Assembly: GCA_050084515.1 (NCBI GenBank)
Contig: CM114272.1
Coordinates: 23,746,001-23,810,000, forward strand
Direction of reading: 5' to 3'
Origin: Blasia pusilla
Lineage: Eukaryota > Marchantiophyta > Marchantiopsida > Blasiales
Length of the DNA stretch: 64,000 nt
The position numbers and the translations under genes are program-made. Position 1 is the stretch's first letter. Every line of letters starts with the position of its first letter. Of the stretch, positions 34,187-47,700 are shown piece after piece. Below the pieces are notes generated by a model. That model made no database searches. It saw nothing but the letters and a program-made list of their open reading frames with translations, and had not been told where the DNA came from.

Positions 34187-34649
34187 AGACAATCCACACA
34201 AGCGAACAATTCTTCCTCGCGCTCCTCTCTGGCGGTTTTCGGCGGCTCAAAGAGGATCGCGCGCCACGCTTTCCAGTTCAACCGGCCCTCGCTCTGGCGA
34301 CTGCCAGCAGCATCAATCCGCACGCCTCCAGCGATGTCGGAAAATCAGATGTTCACGCATCGACCTAAACCCCCAACTGTTCATGCACCGACCAGAATTC
34401 CCGAATGCTCGCGCATCCACCTCAATCCCTCCCTCAGCGCCCACGCATCGCCCGAGCTTCCGAAAGTTTTCGGTGCTTCGGGCGATTGTGCTTGCGCAGG
34501 TCTCGCGAGGAGGAATCGAACGCGATCAGATCAGAACTCTGAGAAAGTCAAATCAGTCGTCAAAAAACAGCCGAAACGCAGCGAAATGTCGTCATGAGGT
34601 GAAGGCTTCTAAACCTCACGGGACACACGGATAGTATTCCTTCTGATAA

Positions 34650-35759
34650 GGCGTGTCAGACGGGCTTGCGTTGCGTCTACCCCCGTAGTGAGTTTATGAT
34701 ACATCTGCTGTATGACGTTTATGGCGATGGGGGTGGAATTAGTTGGAGCTTTGATAGGGGTGGGAAAAGGGGTCATGGTAGATGAACATTATCTACAAGT
34801 TAAGTGGAGGATGAATTATATTCATATGCTAAGTGGTTATTTGTGGATGCAATTTTAGGGCTATGGTAGATGAACATTATTTAGGATATAGTTTTTTGTG
34901 GCGGCTCCTAAGTCAATAGATTCCTTTTAAAAATAATTTTAGTCATATTAAATGGGGTCATAGAAAGAGAAATAGATAAAGAGAATGAAAATTTAAAGAG
35001 CACCCGTGTTGCGCACTCTCCCTTAGGGGCCTAACTAGTGTTCATAGACCGCAACTTGGAATATCTTGCGCATGGTTGTAGTTTGATACAATATGTTGTA
35101 AGTTTGAGTTTTTAGTTTGAGAGTCTTGTTTCATGTCAAAATTTTATAATATATAATATTCCAAGGCACTCATTTTTTTTTCATTTGAATTTTATAATAT
35201 AAAATATCATTCATAATGTGATGAAATTTTTTTATCCTACTTTAGGTAATGTTACATATAATTGACCGAGAGATTATATAGGTGAAGATGAATAAATTTA
35301 AATTTTTTTGTAATGTTTGATCTTGCAACTTTACACTCATGGGAAAAACCTGGGAGTGTAAAATTATGGTTATCATATATTAAGTTTTAAAGTGCAAAAC
35401 ATTTGATCATTTCCAAAAAAATCATATTTTTTAGAAGATTTTTTATTTTATTTAAAAAATAATTTTTTTTTGTAGTTTTCGAGAATAACATGCCTTCCTC
35501 AAATAAAAATATAGATTAGTGGAGAACTCACATTCCATGTTTTATCGTGTGCATGATTTAAGGTTTATGGTATGCATGGTTGAGGTCTTGATTCTAGGTC
35601 CCATTTTCTAAATTAGTCACCAATATACACTAAAATAGACCATGGAGTGGATTTTCACATCATAAACACATTGTATCATTACAATTTGACAATAAGACTA
35701 GGATTTCGTATTTGCATGTATCATTGATTGAGAAAGCACTTAATAGATCACTAAACTTC
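34650..35759. other. AT-rich intergenic DNA, no gene
   Basis: Composition drops sharply from the GC-rich island to AT-rich sequence. A duplicated phrase GGTAGATGAACATTAT occurs near 34777 and 34865. Nothing coding recognised. Confidence 0.55.
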
Positions 35760-36095
35760 GAGGTTGCACACGGAAAAAGTCCGTGTCCGCGAACATGTCC
35801 ATGTTTGCGGCTTTATGTCTGTCCTATGGATGGACATATCCGTGCGGGCCAGAGTACCAGCGGCCTGCCTGCACTTAAGCCCGGCCTAAGCCCGCACGGC
35901 GGGCTTGGCCACCATTGGAAAGGCTTAGGGCTCGCAAGGTGGGCTGGGGTTCAAAGGGAGCCCGCCCAAAGCCCGTCATGTGGGCTTAGGGCCCGCAAAA
36001 CACACGCAGGATGCCCTGGCCAAAGGGGGCCAAGCTTTCCCTATGGACCTGGTTGTGGGCCTATTCGCGGGCCCTTGGCCGGCGATGCAACGGTA
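35760..36095 (+). mobile_element. GC-rich inverted-repeat element, left-end copy
   Basis: Starts GAGGTTGCACACGG and continues through the AAAGTCCGTGTCCGCG and GGACATATCC(G)TGCGGGCC phrases, then GC-rich text rich in GGGCTT and GCCCGC. It matches the left end of the element at 49741-50258. Its right end is not found, so it is truncated. Confidence 0.6.
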
Positions 36096-36526
36096 TCGTA
36101 TAGTAAAATCACCCACTATGTAAACTCCTCTATCATTAAGTGTTAGAGAGAGTTTTATTAGTATTAAGCAAATTAGCCTAGAAAATGAAATTCCCATGTT
36201 TAAACCTCTTTAGGGTGATTCATTTGCGCGGGCCTAACTTTAGGGAAAGAGATAATAAATAAAAGATGGGATTAGAAAAGTAAAATAGTGGGATTGGTGC
36301 TTTAATGAAACAAAAGCAAAAGTAGTCTTGGTTGGTGACTAGGGTAGTTGGGGTAGTTTGGAAGATATGAGATGAGTAAAGGAGGATATTTTGGAAGAGA
36401 TAAGAGGTAATCTACTTGTGTCAAAATGTGATTGGCTAAGCCTTGAGATGAAGCCATATGGCACAAGATAAGATTAGCCCTTTTTCATACTTACTAGAAA
36501 TAGTGGATGGTTTGGCTTGTCATTTT

Positions 36527-36586
36527 CCCAATGAGAGTGGATTATCCCTCTTGGGTCCCAATGAGAGTGGATTATCCCTCTTGGGA
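36527..36586. repeat. 30-bp tandem duplication
   Basis: CCCAATGAGAGTGGATTATC and the following TCCCTCTTGGG occur twice in a row at a 30-bp period. Confidence 0.95.
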
Positions 36587-36711
36587 GAGCAACTCCACCA
36601 AACCCCATTCTAGAGGAGACTAGAGGATGTTTGTCAAGTATGGATAGGGGTGGAGCACGAGTTGTGCCCGAATTTCCTTTCCTTAATCCGTATCACGTTA
36701 AGATTCTATTT

Positions 36712-37296
36712 TTAGAAAGGCGTTGGTGCACTCGCTATCTTGTTTGTCACTTTGGGGACGCGTTCATGAACCAAGTCATGCAATCTCCAACTCCGGTGAT
36801 TCTTCCCAGAGCGAGCGGCCCGTACGTCGACTTCCAAGCCGGGAGCGGCCATGGGAAGAGTGAAACATGTCACCAGAAACTCCATGGCTACTTCTTCCTC
36901 CGGAATCCACCGCACCGGAAGCGGAAGCTTATGGACTCTCATTCCCTTTTTTTCATCCTCGCCAGACGAGAGGCCGCCTTCCACGCACCGAAACGAAGCG
37001 AAGCACATAATTCTCTTGACCTCATGCTCTAGATCTTGCATCCCGCTGTTTTTCCAATTGTGCACGCATTGCTCTGGACCATTTGCGCGGCGAAGCAGAA
37101 CAAGCAAACACGAAACAAAACGCAGCGTAGCGGAACAGCACAGAACGAAATGAAGAAGAGCGAAAAAAAAGTGGTGCAGTTTCGCGCGATTTGGTGCATT
37201 TCTCAAAAGCGCTCTTATCTCGTCACCTGTGCTTATACTCACTACGGTTCCCGGACCCTTTTCTTCCTCGTTATTTCTGCCGCCCGTGATTTGCAC
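36712..37296 (-). other. unrecognised 194-codon ORF in a GC-richer patch
   Basis: The longest frame between the RLP and the full-length Copia. It includes a hydrophobic run (HHFFFALLHFVLCC) and, near its end, VRWIPEEEVAMEFLVTCF and RSGKNHRSWRLHDLVHE. The latter part reads somewhat like real protein. An overlapping plus-strand frame (36631-37032) competes. No family known. Could be a gene fragment carried by a transposon. Confidence 0.2.
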
Positions 37297-37299
37297 ACG

Positions 37300-40200
37300 C
37301 CATTTTTTAATGTAGCGAGGAAAATCATTTTAGGGTCATAAAGGAGCTCTTAAAGTGGTTTAAAAAAAGTATTTTCCTTATTTTGGCTGCACATAGGAGC
37401 TTTTAAGGATTTGCAAGGAAAACTCGGCTACACATATGATCTTTTCTTGGATTTTTCATTTATTTCCTTATTTATTTCCTGATTTCCTGATTTCTTTAGA
37501 TAATTTTAAAGATTTTTTTCCCCTTGGCATAAGGGCTTTTAGAAGACAAAGAAGATCATTTGGTCCCATGGGAAGTCTTAAGGATTTAAGTTTTGGTATC
37601 ACAATACCCTCAAAAGCCCATTTGCATGGATGCGTCCTAGGGGATGTCAATCAATGAAAAGTTGATAACTCCAATCTAAGGGTATTTTTTTATTGCCCCC
37701 TGAAAAAAATTGGACAAAAAGTTGAAATTAAGGTAAGGAAAAATCCCATTTTTATAATAACATCAACAAGGTAGGGAAGAAACTGATTTTTGAGTTGAAA
37801 GTTTGAAGGTTGTTAGAAACTCTCTATTGCCATGTGTCCATTTATCATTGGTGAATATAATATAATAGAATCTTATCGTATCTAATATATGATAATAAGA
37901 GAGAAGATGTTAACCCCAAAAAATTGTACAAACATATATTAAATACAATATCTCCATAACTCTAAGGAAAAAAAATGCAATACATATCTAAAAGCACTTC
38001 TAGGTGGGCATTTGGATGAATTTCTTTTCTTTGGGCTTATGAGGCTTGGCTTCATGACCTTGCAAAGTTTCATGATCTATGAACCCGTGTATAAAAAGAA
38101 GGGTAAGGAGGAGGAGAATAACAAAGAAGGAGAAGGGGAGTTCAATTTTCGATTCTCTTGGTGTTAAGTGTTATTTCTCCTTGATATTGGGATAATCTTT
38201 TTTCACCCTTGGATGGAAATAAATATGGTGATAATGTTTTAGTTTTGAATGGTGAGGATCTTGAAAGTATGTCTCTAGGAGCAAAAGAATATTGGAAAAT
38301 ATGACAACAGATAAGGAAGTATGGGCTTAATTAATAAGGACTTTTTGAGACCATCAATTGAATAAGATTACCTGTTGGGGGCCATGGGGGTTGGCGGCCA
38401 TGGTATCTCATTACTAGATTTTAGGGCATGTAGTTGGACATCCTAGACTGAATCATCTATGAATGACATTGAATGTAGGTGGATTGACATTGTGATCCAA
38501 TTTTAGAGATAAATCGGAATAGAGGGGTTGCTTTGCATGCCTCAAATACCTTACACTGTTTGCAACCAATGTCGAGAGCAAAGGAAGGGTATCAAACGTG
38601 GCTCTAACATCTCTCTTTGGGAAGGAAGGGGAAGCAAGTCATAGCAAGGGATTGAGGAGAGGTTAAAGTGCAAGCAAGCAAAGAAGCAGGTCAAAGCACG
38701 AGATTGAAGCTCTTTTTTTTTTAACCACCACAAGCATGGTACATGTTTACAAGGTTGCATGTGACGGAAAATTAGGATGAGAGAGAAGAAATGACGCAAC
38801 GGGTGAGTATGGGAGGGGAGATGAGCGGGCCATGAGTCGAAATGGCAAGTCCAAGTGTAGGGAGAGTGCATAAGCAGGCCAAGGGCATTAAGGATCGAGA
38901 AAGATGAGAATAAAGATGAGAGCTCAAAATAGAGATGAGGCACATGAGCTAAGTGGCAGAGGCAAGAGAGGATCCAAGACGTGTGATTGAGTTGAGAGCG
39001 CTCGAATAGTCACAAGCACATGAGCATGAGCTTTGGAGGTTAGAGCAACTTTGCGGAGGTGAGAGTAGAGTTGCAGAGGTTTGAGCTCTCCTAAGGATGT
39101 AAGTACCATATAACATGGCTACATGTCCTTGGATGAAATACATAAAAACTCTTCCTCGTCGACCATTCAAAAATACAACGAGGAGTGGCCTTCCTTAATC
39201 CCTGCAAAATTTCCTCCGTCATTTGTGTAGAGGATGTATCCTACAAGTAGTGTGATTACAGATGTCGTTGCTGCAAGTGGAAATACTTGCTTGTTAGATG
39301 TGGAGAATTTTCATGTAGGAGTGGATATGCCCAAAGGTTCCAAAATATGTCTTATCAGGAGATCAATGATTCTTGATAACAAAGTGGTTGTGTTCAATCG
39401 ATGGACCTACCCTGATTGTTCAAGATTTTGTAATAATGAGGGTGTATGGAAGAGATCGATATTAGAATTACAACTTAGTTTGCATTTATAGGATCAAATT
39501 GGGAAGACTTTGTAGATGGTTAAATGCTTAAGTTTAGGGGATAGGAGGACATGGAAGCAAACCTTCGGGTGAACATAAAACTTAAATACCTTCTTGTGGA
39601 AGTGAATATGATATTAGGGGACTATAACTGCATACTTGGTGAAGGTACAAGTAGATGCTAATATTATGTGGGTTTGTGGGATGGATTTACATAAGTTCAA
39701 AATATGTGTGAGAAAGCTTATGTGTCTTCCATGTGTATGACTCCAGTATCTTGCAAGGTTGAGAATTTAAATTTCTTTTCTAAATCTCTTGGATGGAAAC
39801 CCGAAGCAAAATATGCCTGAAATATGGATACGAATGTGCATACTGGATGCACATTCAATAAGAATGTAATATGTGTTTCATGTATTTATAATGTCATGTA
39901 TGTATTAAACTTTCTTTTTTAGAAAAGTTTGTGCATGAAATTGATGTTGAAATTTTATTCATATAAAAAATTAATACATAATATTTAATTGATATCAAAT
40001 TAATATGAAAGTTAGCACTATTACATTTTGTGTTGAAATTGTATCAACGTTAGCACCTTCTAACTTTCATATGGAATGGGTTCTACATACCTTTTAACTT
40101 CCAAAAAAAAATTCTTCACATTCATATCTCTCAATGAACTTTTGATCCCCAAATTTCATAGCCTTGCATATATATTCTTTATCAATTCAAGTCTATATCT

Positions 40201-42360
40201 GATTAATTACCATTTTGAAAATGAATGACTCTAGTCATACAAAGAAGTAAGTATTTGAACATGATTCAACCCAATAATATAACCTATTTTTTTTAGATCA
40301 AAATATTTATCTCCCCCCTCCCTCTACTAAATTCTTCTTGTCAATGCTTACCATATTTTTCCTTTAAGCTCATAAAGGTTTTACCATGGGTAGCAAGCTC
40401 TTTTGGGTACAAATCGTTTTCATATTGATTCTATTACATTCTACAAAGAGTAGGTGGTTTGATTATGTCCCGCAAGCTCCCACCTATATATAGCAATCTT
40501 GAACCTATACATCCTAGTCCAACTTGAACCCCCTTCTTGTCACCACCTAAATCACCCACAAGTGCAAAAAGGAGTCTCATTTCGGGGATGGTACAATAAG
40601 AGTCCACAATCATGTCCAGCCCATGGATGTATATATTGCTTACCTTGAACCAAACCTTTGAGAGAGTATAGGAGTATAATCATTCAAAAATAAAACCTAT
40701 CACAAACAAATTTCTTTTCCTCCCTTTAAAATCTTTTTATTCACCTGGCAATAAAATATTTCACACGATTGACATACCTTGATTTTTATAAAACTTGCCT
40801 CACCCAATTTTGTCATCATACTCATCTAAAATCCAAATTAAATTACAATTTTTAGTGAGCTATATAGATGCCAAAATGAAACCAATAAAGAAATATTGTT
40901 GTCTTAGATTATGTGGAAAAAATATACCTATATAGATCCTCCTAAATATTCATGAAGGGATTTTTATCTTTTGGACATAAAAATCCAAATCAATTATATA
41001 GAAAGTTGTATATTTTGACTAGTACCAAAAATGCTTTGTCTTTTAGGTCACTTTTAGCACAAAAGTAAATTTCCAATCTCCTTTGTTTTATTTTACACCT
41101 CAAATAAATTTCCAATTCTCATGCATAGGTTTATCCATACCTTGTTGACATCTTTGACTTTTCTCTCAAACTAAGTCGATAAGAAACCTCTTGTTCTTTA
41201 GGAATATTTCTTGCAATGCCATGGAACTTTCTACAATGTTTTACATTTAGGCATATAGTTTGCAGCACCGTCAAGCTAGAAGCTACTTTGTTAGTAAATA
41301 ACTCTCTAAATTTTTCCCTTCCATTTTTCTTGTCCCTATAGGGTAACCACAAGAAGACGGTGGTATTTTTATATGTCCATAAATATGTGTTGTTCCATAT
41401 GTGTTTCCACTTCTATGAAGTTGTTGTTATGGATAAAAGATGAATTTGTCTTTATCTTATGGGTAGACTAAGTTAATTTTGTGAGACTTGATGATGATGA
41501 TGGGTAATTTAAGGGATAATTAAAGGGTGGATAAATTTCAACATAAAAATCAGAAGTCTATGTCTTTGGCCTTATGCATGCAATCACTCTCCTTCCTTGA
41601 GTTTAATTTAATTATCGAAAATATCTTTGAGAAAAGTAAATGGAGCTACATTATCCTATATAGGTATATTTCATACATATACCCTTAGATTGAGGCAGGT
41701 TTACCTCACCTTCTATCATCTTTAGCTTAAACAAGCTAAAGTGATCCTTAGCATATCTTAGCATATCTTTGGCTTCTTTCTTAAAATTGTATTATTATGA
41801 GCCAATGAGTTAAAGTGATCCTTAGCATATCTTTTTCAGAAATATCTATTTGGCGACACACGACAAGCTTTATTTCTCTCTTATATGATAATAAAGGGAC
41901 AAATGAAGATTAGTTATCTTGCAAAATTTATGGAAAAAATATGGGGCATTTTGTTTTTCCCCTTAAAATCTCAAATTTCCATCTATACCTTATGAATTCC
42001 TTACGTAACACGGCCATTTTTTAAACTCCATTGTGAGCGATTGTGTTGAAGGGCTTCACATTTAGCAATTCTTATTGGATGTGATTATTGAAATGTCTCT
42101 TGGAACGAAATTTGATTATTTCTTTTCCACCAAGAAAATTGATCTTCTTATTGAATTCTTGAATAAAATTTCTCCCAAAAATATTTCTCTGTATCCAAAA
42201 TCACTCTTGGAAAAAAATTTCTTGTTTGAATTTTTCATAAGATATATTTTCAAAACAATTTTTAGCTAAAATTTTTTGACGAAATAATTTTTAGCTATAT
42301 TGTGCTAATTTTTTAGCACAATATATACCAAACCTTGGAAAAAAAATTCCCTCACGTGAG
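37300..42360. other. AT-rich intergenic DNA with no supported gene
   Basis: Five kilobases of AT-rich sequence with only short frames. Seen: a small inverted repeat near 40003-40070 (ATATGAAAGTTAG and its complement), a duplicated GTGATCCTTAGCATATCTT near 41730 and 41815, and an unrecognised 85-codon frame at 39234-39491. Probably decayed retroelements. Confidence 0.5.
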
Positions 42361-42608
42361 GTGTGGGCCAAACGCATGTGTGTGCAAGCTCGGTGCGGGC
42401 TACTAAACGGGTGGCAAGAATCGCTAGTTGGTCGTTGGACTAGGGTGTGGGCAAGTCGAGCCCAGGTCTACGTTGCGAGTAGGACGTGCCTGAGTGTAGG
42501 CAATAGGGGCTTGGGAGTCGGAAGCGGGGAACTGGGTCTGCATAGACATGTTTTTCCTAGGGATGGACATAAGTCCGTGGACATGGACTTTGTTGGTGTG
42601 CAACCTTG
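42361..42608 (+). mobile_element. GC-rich inverted-repeat element, right-end copy
   Basis: Matches the right half of the element at 49741-50258: CAAGTCGAGCCCAGGTCTA, then GGATGGACATAAGTCCGTGG, ending ...TGTGCAACCTTG at 42608. The left end is missing. Confidence 0.6.
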
Positions 42609-43934
42609 GGACACTCGGACTTATACACAAAAACATATGTTTGTTGTATGTTTGGCTATACGGATAGGTAGATGCCAAGTTTCCATCAAAAAGTATGTTT
42701 CCCATCAATGTGGTCTTACCCCACAACCCATCAATGTGAACCCATAATTACTAGATTAGGCCCACTACCTATTAGAGTGGTTGTGATACCTAGTGGTGGA
42801 TGATGGGCTCATAGGTAGGCAATTTCTTGTAGTCACTTATTTTTGTGCACTCTTTCTTGCATATTTTCTTGTGAATGGTGATATACTCATGTTATATGAA
42901 AACTTAAGTTTTAGGACCATTGACATCAAGGCAACACCAAGAACTCCATGACACCATTAACTTGTGCCAAAATAAGTGCCAACTAGGAGATGCAACCACC
43001 TAGAAATCCTATGAAAAGATGGTATATTAAAGTGAGATTGCTTCAAAAATCAGTAAGCCAACCTATGGTAAAGCCTACCAAAATAATTTTGCAATTAAAA
43101 AAAAAGGCATTGCAATGAAACGAACAAACCATAATTATAGAGAATACAAGAAAATGTTGATATCTTTAAATTTAGAAAATATCTTATCGGAAGACCTTGG
43201 ATAGAAAAGATAAAAAATGAATTTGAAAAGTCAATATGAGACCTTTTTATAAGAGTTAGAATTCACAAGAGACTATGAGGCTATAACATAAAGAATTCAA
43301 ACTATGAGGTACTAGATTATTGGATAAAGATAATTATAAATTTGACCTCAACAACAAAATTAACCATGTAATCAATAACATCTTGATAAAAGTTTTGTGT
43401 TGCTATTTTCCCATATTAGAGAACCTAAAGATAGTTGATCTTACTTGTACTAAATTTTATGTTTACATCAAGAAACCCAAGTAACGATTTATTTTTTATG
43501 AAATAACTAGAACAAATGATTTTATAAATTATTAGAGAAATGGGGATGAGAGAAATGAAAAAAAAATTCCATTTGAAATTTAAGTCTAAGTCTAGTAAGA
43601 TATTTCATTTGATGTTCTTATCAAAATTTAATATACTCATGCATATTGTTCTCTTGGAAATTATCTCATATTTGTAGTTACAATGATACAAAGTTTTGAT
43701 CGTAAAATTAAAGACTTTACAATAGGCTTAAACCCTTGTGTTGGAAAGTTCAGTTAAAATGGTTGGTAACCTCTTACATTATCAAACCTTAATATGTGGT
43801 TAATTTTAATTATTATTAAACAAATTGTTCAAGATTATCCACTTTATCTCGTAGATGGATTGGCAATAACTCATCTTATGATGACTAACTTGCAAAATCA
43901 CGTATTGACTCTTAGATGGAATCAATCTTCCTTA
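42609..43934. other. AT-rich DNA, no gene recognised
   Basis: Short frames only. Flanks the full-length Copia element on its 5' side. Confidence 0.5.
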
Positions 43935-43939
43935 TTGAG

Positions 43940-44241
43940 TATTGAAGATTGAGTTACAATCAAGCTCATGAGACACTTGAACTGCTACATTTGGTACTCA
44001 CACGAAGTAGGGAAGCTTAATCTTGGTTAGTCAGTTAAGCGTGATTATCTTAATTAGGGTTAGTTAATCACAGTTAGTCTAACTTGAGACTAAGGTTAGT
44101 TTTGCTTGTACATATCCTGTATAATTGAAAAGGGGACCAACCTCCACTCATTCTCTCATTGCAAATTTCGTTGTCCATGGTGGTGTGTGTATGTGTGTGA
44201 GTCGTTTTCCACCAGTTATGCTTGTTTAGCAGTTTTCCACA
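43940..44241 (+). repeat. 5' LTR of the full-length Copia
   Basis: Contains a TATA-like CCTGTATAATTG near 44118 and a TG-rich run near 44183-44205. It matches 48929-49236 in order and orientation. Confidence 0.96.
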
Positions 44242-44256
44242 TGATATTAGAGCGAT
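44242..44256 (+). other. Copia primer-binding site
   Basis: TGATATTAGAGC directly abuts the 5' LTR. It differs by a few bases from the TGGTATCAGAGC complement of initiator tRNA-Met used by most plant Copia elements. Confidence 0.85.
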
Positions 44257-44759
44257 AGGAGAACATCACTTGAAATTCTTGGTTTTTTAGGAGAGAAGAG
44301 AGGCAAGAGAAGGCACAATTTCAGTTTGGGAGAAGGAAGTTTTATTCAGAGCTCAATGGGTGCAGATTTTAGGTGGAGCTTTGATAGTGATAAAACTTTG
44401 GAGGCATTTTTTAAGGCTTTCCTGGTCGATTAAGTCGTATGGGTCTGCAGCGACTAAAATAATTCCAAAGGCTTGTTCTAGCTATCTTTTAGAGATCGTC
44501 GAGAGCTTTCCAACGTACCCAAAATCACTCGATTCAGACATTCTGAGCTCCTACAGTAGCAATTTCAGTGTAGGAAAGTGCAATTAGTGAAGAAAAGTTG
44601 TGCAGTTTGCTCTCTACATGCCAATTCCGACTAGTTCTTTCATATAATTGATCAATTTTGGAAAATTTCAGGTCGATTTGTTTATAGGAGTGGTCTATGC
44701 TTCAATTGGAGCAGTAGAAAGCCTGAAATTACATTTTTGTGAGGGAAATCGTTCGTCAA

Positions 44760-47700
44760 GGAATATTCCTCAACAACAATCACATGCGAGAAGCTAGATA
44801 AGCATAATTACAATGTCTGGAAGTTTTGCATGAAAAAATTTCTCATGGGTCAAGAACTATGGGAGCTTGTCACAGGTGATGAGGCCAAGCCATAAGGTGA
44901 CTCAACAGACTTGAATGTTTGCGGATGGAACAAACGCGCAAGGCAAGTAATCCACTACATTTCACCAACGATCAATTTGCCAATGATAGGTCACATTCAA
45001 GATGTTGATACTCCGAAGGAATCCTGGGATGCATTCGAAAAGTTATTCCAGAAATCTACAAAGGCCAGAAAGCTTCAATTGAAACAGCAATTGAACGAAA
45101 TGAGGAAAGGATCGCATAGCATCAATGATTATATTTTGAGTATCAGACATATTGTTGATCAGTTGAATAGCATTGGAGTGAGAGTAGAAGATGATGATAT
45201 GATTTTATTCACTTTTTAAGGCCTTCCAAAGGATTACAAGTCCTTTGACACCTCTATCTCTATGAGAGAGAAGTATCCAACCTTTCAAGAGTTAATTCCT
45301 CTGTTAATCAGTAAAGAGATGCGCCTAGTAGGCAGCGGTAGATCGTCTAGTCTGCAAGAGAGTGCGCTACTTGCACGTTATGGATCAAACAGAGGCAGGG
45401 GTCGTGGTAGAAACTTCCATGGTCGTTGTGGATATCACGTATATGGAGGAAGAGGCACTCAATATAACGTCACACAATCAACTACGAACTAGTAACACAC
45501 ACAATCATAAGGTGGTGATAGTGGAAAACGTTGGGGTCGAGGTCAGCAGCAGAGGGTCCCTGGATCTTATAATTATTGTGGGATAAAGGATCACTAGGCA
45601 AAGTTTTTCTTCAAGAAGAAGGCAGATATGAGAACATGAGCCTTACAGCAAGAAAATTATGTGGAGTAACAACACCAAGAGCAGTACCAAGAACAACCAC
45701 ATTCACGAACGGAGAATCTCTTAGTCATGACTCATCATATGGGAGCAATGGTCAAGAAAGACTCAACAATAGATTGGTACATTAACTCTGGTGCATCAAA
45801 TCACATGACCTCACAAGTTAAATGGTTCCGTCGTTTGGAACTGGTGAAAGATCCTGCAATTGTGCTCACAGGAGATGACACTCAACATCATATCATGCAT
45901 ACCGGTAAAGTTCCAATAACATCAGATGGTCTTTGTGCTCTTGGAAATATTCTCTATGTTCCTACCCTTGCAAGAAACCTGATCTGTGTAGGACAAATAG
46001 TAGAACAGGATTATCAAGTGAAGCTTAACGCAGATGGTTGTTTCATTGAAACAATGGATGACTAGACTACGATAGTCAGAGGAAATAGATCTGGCAGAAT
46101 GTTCAAATTAGATGTTTCTATGCCAGAGATTCAAACATCATTGTATAGTCAAACCGGCCAACAGTCACAGATCTAAATGTGTGGCATAAAATAATTCGAC
46201 ATATGAATCTTCAAAAATTACAGAGTTTTTCATCATCTAATATAGTAATAGGACTCCCTAAATTAGCGAGTCTTGCTACATTAGAGGTTTGTCTTGCTTG
46301 CCAATTTGGAAAACAAGCTAGATTTCCTTTTCCAAAGCAAGGTAGAAGAGCATCCAGGATATTGGAGTTAATCCACAGTGATGTGTGGACAGCATCACAA
46401 GATAGCCTTAGTGGTTGCCAGTACTTTGTTTCATTTATTGATGACTTCTCTAGGTATATATGGGTATACTTTCTGAAAACCAAGTTAGAGGTTTTCTCAA
46501 TGTTCCAAACATTCAAAGTCCTAGTAGAGAAGCAGACTGGAGAACACATTCTGAAATTGCGCTGTGATGGAGGAGGAGAGTATCTTTCAACAGAGTTTGA
46601 TGACTATTTACGTCAGAATGGCATCCAACGTCAAGTGACTTGCCCTTACACTCCACTACAAAATGGAGTGGCTGAGAGGAAGAATCGACATATTGTTGAA
46701 GCGGCACGAGCTATGCTGATTGAGAAGAATATGCATAAGGTATATTAGGCAGAGGCTGTAGCATGTGGAGTCTTCTTAATCAACCGAACTCCAATAGCAA
46801 GAGTTCATGATAAAACTTCATTCGAAGTCTTCACAGGAAGTAAACCTGATTTTTCCTTCTTGCAAGTATTTGGTTGTATTTGTTATGCTCATGTTCCTTC
46901 TGAGAGACATAAAAAATTAGACCCTAAATCTGAAAGATGTATCTTCATTGGCTATGTTGATGGAACTAAGGGGTATAAGTGCTACATTCCATCCTCTAGG
47001 CAAGTTATTATTAGTCAGAATGTTGTTTTTTATGAGCTAAAGTCATGGTATGCTCCATGTGAGCCTATTCCACCTCTAAACTCATCTGTTGAGGGGGAGA
47101 ATATGACTATAAACCAACAGATATTGTCTTCAAATTCCCCAAGTACTAGTGCAGGATTAGGAGAGGTCCTACATTCATCAGTTAAATCTGTGAGTCCATG
47201 GATGGGAAGAGTACATATTCAGTCTCTTGATACTAGTCAGAGCTCGAGTCAGATGTCAGAGGCATCTACCTCTGAACAACAACTTCGTAGATCAAGTAGA
47301 GTTACACATCCACTTCATAGATTCATGAATGAAGGTTTCCTTGCGACACATCATGCATATATGATGACTACCCTTCAAGAACATGAGCCGAGTTATTTGG
47401 AAGAAGCTGCAAGTAAATTCGAATGGATTGAAGCTATGGAGGAAGAGCTTGATGTATTAAGACATCAACAGACATGGGAGCTGGTTGATATACCTTCCGA
47501 TAAGGAAGCTATTGGTTGCAAATGGGTTAACAAAATCAAGCGCAATCAAGATGATACAATTAACAGATACAAAGCAACATTGATGGCTAAGGGCTATGCA
47601 CAATAATATGGTATCAATTATGAGGAAATATTTAGCCCTATTGCAAAGATGGCGACTACGAGAATAGTGGTTGCAGTTGCATTAAGTAAGAAGTGGAGAT

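Noticed and set aside
34995-35040. Another possible Helitron end (CCCGTGTTGCGCAC ... CTAACTAGT)
   Set aside because: The hairpin is imperfect and no matching TC start was found on either side.
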